The notes beneath the pieces are model-generated. The model had not been told where the DNA came from. It did no database searches and saw nothing but the letters and a program-made list of their open reading frames with translations. DNA of 64,000 nt from Paralichthys olivaceus (lineage: Eukaryota; Chordata; Actinopteri; Pleuronectiformes; Paralichthyidae). Position 1 is the first letter of the stretch. Each line of letters opens with the position of its first letter. This document shows positions 60,690 through 64,000 of this stretch, piece by piece. Made by a program: the position numbers and the translations under genes. The DNA lies in NCBI RefSeq assembly GCF_024713975.1, contig NC_091113.1, positions 10,366,501-10,430,500 of the forward strand. The letters are read 5' to 3'.

Positions 60690-63270
60690 CTAATTGATAT
60701 CACATTTGCTTAATAAGAAACAAGAAAATGTCGATTGGATTGTTTAAAATTCATTTTGACCTATATGGAAAAACAAAGCCTTTTGTCTCTTTATTTAGGA
60801 GACAAATACTACTCCATTAACACTGCAGCACACACTGTTTTTTGCCTCTAATGTGTTTACCTAAGTACGTAATCAGCACAATCAAGACTCTATGTCCCAG
60901 GTGCCCTTCTGACATATTTACAGTTAGCAAGCTAAGCGTGATGTGACAGTAAACATTATGTAACTTTTACACTCTGCGATTCAAGGCCTATAGAAAGTAA
61001 CATTTGAGGGATATGGGTAAAATAAAACAAGAAACAGCACAAGAAACAACCCATATACAATGTATGGGTCGATACAGGCTTCTGTTGAAAGCAGCTACAG
61101 ACGAGCAGTGTAACCTGAGACAGACCAACAACATCGAGTCCCATGAGCCACTACAGCTCCTGTATCTAGTAAACAGAGCTGTGAATAGCAACCTACTGAG
61201 AGAATAGAACACAAACTGTGTTCTCAAAAGCTGCCAGTAGACTCACAGGTTTTTGTTCCTCTTGGTTTTATTTAACTCGTTGCTCTGCGACACATTGCAA
61301 GCCATTTAAGAGAAATGCCTGAGAAGCTGGCCTCTGTTAGAGCCACACACCTGCAGCCTTCCTGGCATACATCACAAATAGCAGAGGACATGCATTTTTC
61401 TAAACCAACTCCTTTCTTTGTTTCAGACATACCAGAGCCACTAGGGGACAAGGCATTTCCATAGCTGGCAGGCACATCTTTATTAAAATGTGCCCTTTCA
61501 CGAACAAATGATGCCAAAATGCAACAAACAGGAAGATATTGAAACTAGTCAGCAGCTTCTGAGCTAGAGGAAAAGGTTTTGTATGCTCATCAAAGAGGAG
61601 GTAAAGGCAGAATGGTAAAGATCATGACTTTGGACCAAGTGGATGGATAGCTCAGCTGACAGGAGTGTAAAAAGTGTTTGCTGCCTTTATGAGCAGACTG
61701 TAATTCTGTCAGCAGTTTGTGAGAGACTGTGGGTTACAGTCAGGGCCTGATTTACATATACGATTGGGAAACAAGCAGTAGGAAATTTATTTGATTCTGA
61801 TTGCACAGAAAATACTGTAGATGGGACAGTGACAGAAATTGGACAATGGTGCATGGTGGCATTAGTTAAGCATTAGCCAAACAAGAACTAAAAAGAAGCT
61901 AAAATAGGTTACATGTCATTGATTCTGAAAAACATTATAGAAGTTATTTCTTTGAATGCACAACAAAATCAGGATTGGAAAAAAGGTATTTGAACATATC
62001 TACTATAATTTATACATAGTGAGGATATTAATTGACCTTCTATGAAGCCAATTATTTCACATTGTCAATTCTGTATTATGTGTTACAGAGCATGTAAAGG
62101 GTTATATAGTGTATATATAAAGGCTTCGTGACAAACTGGTAAATATTTACTAGTACATATGTGCCATGTTCGCGTTTTATCAAATCTGACAACACACTGT
62201 TGTTGTGGTGACCAAAAGAAGAGAAACAAGGGAGAAACAGAAATGACAGGGCAGAGAGAGGAGAGTAAATAATTGAGGTGAATAGGACTCTCTATTCAAA
62301 CCCCATCCCTATGCCACACTCCTGCTCTGAACACTAGCCAATCAGCCCATGTGTCTCTGCATCTCATGCTTTCCAGTGCATGACTTATTAATGGTCGGAG
62401 AAACTGGAGGCGAGCAACCCAGAAAACCTCCGGTAAGAGTTTCACAATCAATCAATACACTGGGTGGATTGAGGCAAACATGCACTACTGTGGTGACATC
62501 ACCACATCCTGTAGTGTGTCAACACAGCCGGCGTGTGCTGTAAACTGCAGACCCATTGTGTACCCTAAACTAACTGTTGTGACCATAAAAAATTGTCTAA
62601 AGTCAAAGTTAATTCAAGAGTTGGATGAGACTGACAGTGGAGGTTAGGCCTGAAGAAGCTGATGTAATAACTGAAGATAGAGAAATCGTTAAAAGATTCC
62701 TTACAACTTGCAGCCATTTTTAATAGCTTGCAAAGTGGAACAGGGGGGCCGCAAAATGGCAGAAGAATGAATAACAGCATATTGAGTCTATTTACAAAGA
62801 ATTTAGGTCATTCTTCCATCTTTCCTTTCAGAATCCTTCACCTCAGCTGAGTGAACATACTGTGTTGACAACAATATTTGGCACCACGGGAAATGTAGAG
62901 ATGGGGCCAGATACCGGAGAATAAATGCAGGGGCAAGAATGTGCTGCTGAGGCAGTTTGAATTAGGTTAACGACAGGTTAGCTTATATAAAAGGTCTCAC
63001 AAATCATTACGTGTAGAATCTGCAGACTCTTAGACAACAGTTCGATTGAGTCCATGAAAAGGGGGCAATGGGTCAAGAACGATAAATGGAGCAGGGTTAC
63101 TTACCAAGTGTGACAAGGCTGGTATGCATAAATGTAAAGTTTGCATTACAGTGCAAATTAGTGCATGAAGGTTTACCTCCGTTGCTAATTGCAGAAATCC
63201 CCCGGTGAAAGTCTTCAAAGCTGATCACCCCAAGACCACTGGGATCCAAAAACTTAGTCAGATCCTTCAC
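46151..63270 (-). CDS. rab11fip3: Rab11 family-interacting protein 3, 3' part (5' exons outside the window)
   Basis: FIP3 (arfophilin/eferin) binds Rab11 and Arf6, links recycling endosomes to dynein and delivers membrane to the cleavage furrow. Thirteen phase-consistent exons lie here: 63177-63270, 60154-60230, 57237-57409, 52689-52889, 49694-49831, 48607-48642, 48379-48472, 47960-48204, 47371-47452, 47126-47263, 46809-46964, 46361-46501, 46151-46264. They give the C-terminal 562 aa of a protein that is 756 aa in human. In order they encode an EF-hand (loop DPSGLGVISFED), NEVTDSAYLGSESTYSECET, ISGEEEHFEDFGE, a CSQCHKQISRLEDL motif, a long coiled coil, and the Rab11-binding domain YIDKIIVAIMECNPSILEVK at the very end. 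YID and VAIME match FIP3; FIP4 has YMD and LAILD. Residues between the EF-hand and SAYLGS are shorter than in human, so a small exon may have been missed or lost. Two possible internal first exons are listed separately. Confidence 0.93.
49235..49279. repeat. (AACT)n tetranucleotide array
   Basis: About 11 perfect ACTA/AACT units in a rab11fip3 intron. It is a simple microsatellite, not a CRISPR-like array. Confidence 0.95.
49936..50890. mobile_element. DNA-transposon-like element with diverged inverted ends
   Basis: The left end has CACCTGGTCTTAACATCAG, then GAGGTGATTCAATGAGAAGT and GGGCAGCTCC. The reverse complement of the right end has CTCTGGTATTAACA, CAGGTGATCCGATCATAAGT and GGACAGCTCG. 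The two ends are therefore inverted copies of about 80 bp or more, about 950 bp apart. The interior has no transposase frame. A related fragment lies at 32150-32420. It may be one non-autonomous element or two independent insertions. Confidence 0.5.
50891..52560. other. rab11fip3 intron, nothing recognised
   Basis: Intron between the exons at 52689-52889 and 49694-49831. It contains T-rich runs (about 51566-51590) and a GGAGGAGGGGGGAGG stretch (about 52010). No exon or identified mobile element was seen. Confidence 0.55.
53870..53946 (-). CDS. Candidate alternative first or cassette exon of rab11fip3
   Basis: On the minus strand an ATG at 53946 opens 25 codons (MRSRSSPALCVGDLNMGPIC then KSQSK) that run into a strong donor, GTAAGT at 53864-53869. 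The exon ends in phase 2, exactly the phase the constitutive exon at 52689-52889 accepts. The block is CpG- and GC-rich inside an AT-rich intron. An upstream acceptor-like site (ACGCCAG) would also allow an internal exon entered in phase 0, as after the exons ending at 60154 or 57989. The peptide resembles no family I recall, so this remains a candidate. Confidence 0.4.
53950..57236. other. rab11fip3 intron, nothing recognised
   Basis: About 3.3 kb of AT-rich intron between the candidate exon and the exon at 57237-57409. A G-rich patch lies at about 54270-54310. No other splice-consistent exon was recognised. Confidence 0.55.
57989..58051 (-). CDS. rab11fip3: Alternative first exon of rab11fip3 (21 codons)
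   Basis: An ATG at 58051 starts MVLGMVDSPLGLVTPDASF followed by LM, and the frame ends in phase 0 at the donor GTACGT (57983-57988). The next constitutive exon (57237-57409) begins in phase 0 with QNEVTDSAYLG, so splicing yields an in-frame protein of 526 aa. This form lacks the EF-hands but keeps the coiled coil and Rab11-binding domain. The interpretation as an internal promoter is inferred from the start codon, phase and donor; it is supported by the CT-rich array just upstream. Confidence 0.6.
58150..58245. repeat. (GA)n array beside the alternative first exon
   Basis: A TG run, then about 30 GA units, then interrupted GA/GT units; read on the minus strand it is a CT/TC array. It lies about 100 bp upstream of the ATG at 58051, so it may sit in the promoter or 5'UTR of the short rab11fip3 form. 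Confidence 0.9.
58246..60153. other. rab11fip3 intron
   Basis: AT-rich intron between the exon at 60154-60230 and the alternative first exon. It includes the CA array listed separately. No further exon was recognised. Confidence 0.5.
59804..59849. repeat. (CA)n microsatellite
   Basis: A CA array of about 22 units interrupted once by CAGA, in a rab11fip3 intron. Confidence 0.95.
60231..63176. other. rab11fip3 intron, nothing recognised apart from a TA array
   Basis: About 2.9 kb between the EF-hand exon and the exon at 60154-60230. AT-rich with random short open frames. Confidence 0.55.
60651..60687. repeat. (AT)n microsatellite
   Basis: An uninterrupted TA array of about 18 units in a rab11fip3 intron. 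Confidence 0.95.
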
Positions 63271-64000
63271 CTGAAAGATAAAAGTAATGCAACATTAAAA
63301 CCCAAGCAAGAGAAAAAATGATGTAATGAATGACGCAACGGGAAGTCTTCCAGTCAACGGGGCAAATGACTTAGCTGCAATGTTTGCATACAGACTCCAG
63401 TGGAAAAGCATACCGCGGACAGGGGAACAAAGCAGCATTTAATCTAAGCATAAACCACAGAGAACTACTGAGAACAAAGTCTCAAAGTGATGTCATTCAC
63501 ATGATGGTTCAACTGCAGAACATAAACTTCAAGGATATTTTGATGACAGAAGTCACCAATAAAACACGTCTGACCTCTTGAGGAAAAGCAGCTTTTGCAG
63601 ACGTCAAGTGTTTCTGACTTTATTGGATGCAGGGCAATAGTGAGTTTACAGTTAAGGATTTTAAAGCTTACACAGGGTACTGTATAATGTTTATTTGTAT
63701 GAGAAAACCATAAGAAAAACAAGTTACAAAGAGATTCTGGACCCAAATACAAGAAAGGTTTCTACTCAAGTGAATTCATGATGTGGCGCAATATAGCATT
63801 TTCTGCATAGAAAAGCTGCTGCACTCAAGAATTAAACGGGTTATGTAAGTGCACCTACATATAGTATATTCCTACAGTCAGTAACCTGGCAACAAGAGAA
63901 TGAGAGCTTGTGTAACCACATGACCCCAGAGAATAAAAAAGATCAACAATGCACTTTGGATCAACTTGTTTTTTGATTAAAATTTGATTTTAATGGATGT
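63271..64000. other. rab11fip3 intron running off the window
   Basis: AT-rich sequence upstream of the EF-hand exon. No further exon is visible; the N-terminal coding exons must lie beyond the right edge. Confidence 0.55.

Noticed and set aside
46151..63270. Assignment to rab11fip4 instead of rab11fip3
   Set aside because: The Rab11-binding end reads YIDKIIVAIME and the middle has KLEAEAKRGRS and SIQGAKNL, as in FIP3. FIP4 has YMDKIILAILD and a different middle, and synteny with 16p13.3 genes supports FIP3.

Overview
The window is vertebrate nuclear DNA, most likely from a ray-finned (percomorph-type) fish. The genes are split into many small exons with GT/AG borders, introns are mostly short, and the encoded proteins are close to human orthologues. 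The repeats (TTAA-flanked MITEs, retroelement tails, long dinucleotide arrays) are typical of fish. No prokaryotic operon, phage, CRISPR array, rRNA or tRNA was seen. Symbols come from recognising protein families; no database was searched.

Layout. 1-5.4 kb: no gene recognised; one interspersed repeat and several GC-richer islands that look like conserved non-coding DNA. 5.4-10.0 kb: ccdc78 (minus, 14 coding exons, 552 aa), a coiled-coil protein of centriole amplification in multiciliated cells. 11.6-33.4 kb: ift140 (minus, 29 coding exons, 1449 aa, plus a 5' non-coding exon), the IFT-A WD40/TPR subunit. A single 10.8-kb ift140 intron (16443-27231) holds tmem204 on the opposite strand (18.3-24.1 kb, 3 exons, 226 aa), a four-pass claudin-like protein. 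35.0-41.1 kb: telo2 (minus, 20 coding exons, 836 aa), the TTT-complex subunit that stabilises PIKK kinases. 46.2 kb to the right edge: the 3' part of rab11fip3 (minus), from the second EF-hand to the C-terminal Rab11-binding domain; its 5' exons lie outside the window.

Every reconstructed exon was checked for phase, and all four complete genes read through without a frameshift or stop. The set matches human 16p13.3, where TELO2, IFT140 and TMEM204 are neighbours and CCDC78 and RAB11FIP3 lie on the same band, so this is an old vertebrate syntenic block. Two of the genes are ciliary, and each has an RFX X-box-like motif beside its 5' end.

The points most worth a second look are two possible internal first exons of rab11fip3 (58.0 kb beside a long GA array, and 53.9 kb), a roughly 105-123 bp direct duplication flanking the first two tmem204 exons, a MITE 13 bp from a ccdc78 splice donor that would supply a stop codon on intron retention, and the X-box pair. 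I found no convincing undescribed molecular system; this is well-conserved vertebrate gene territory.
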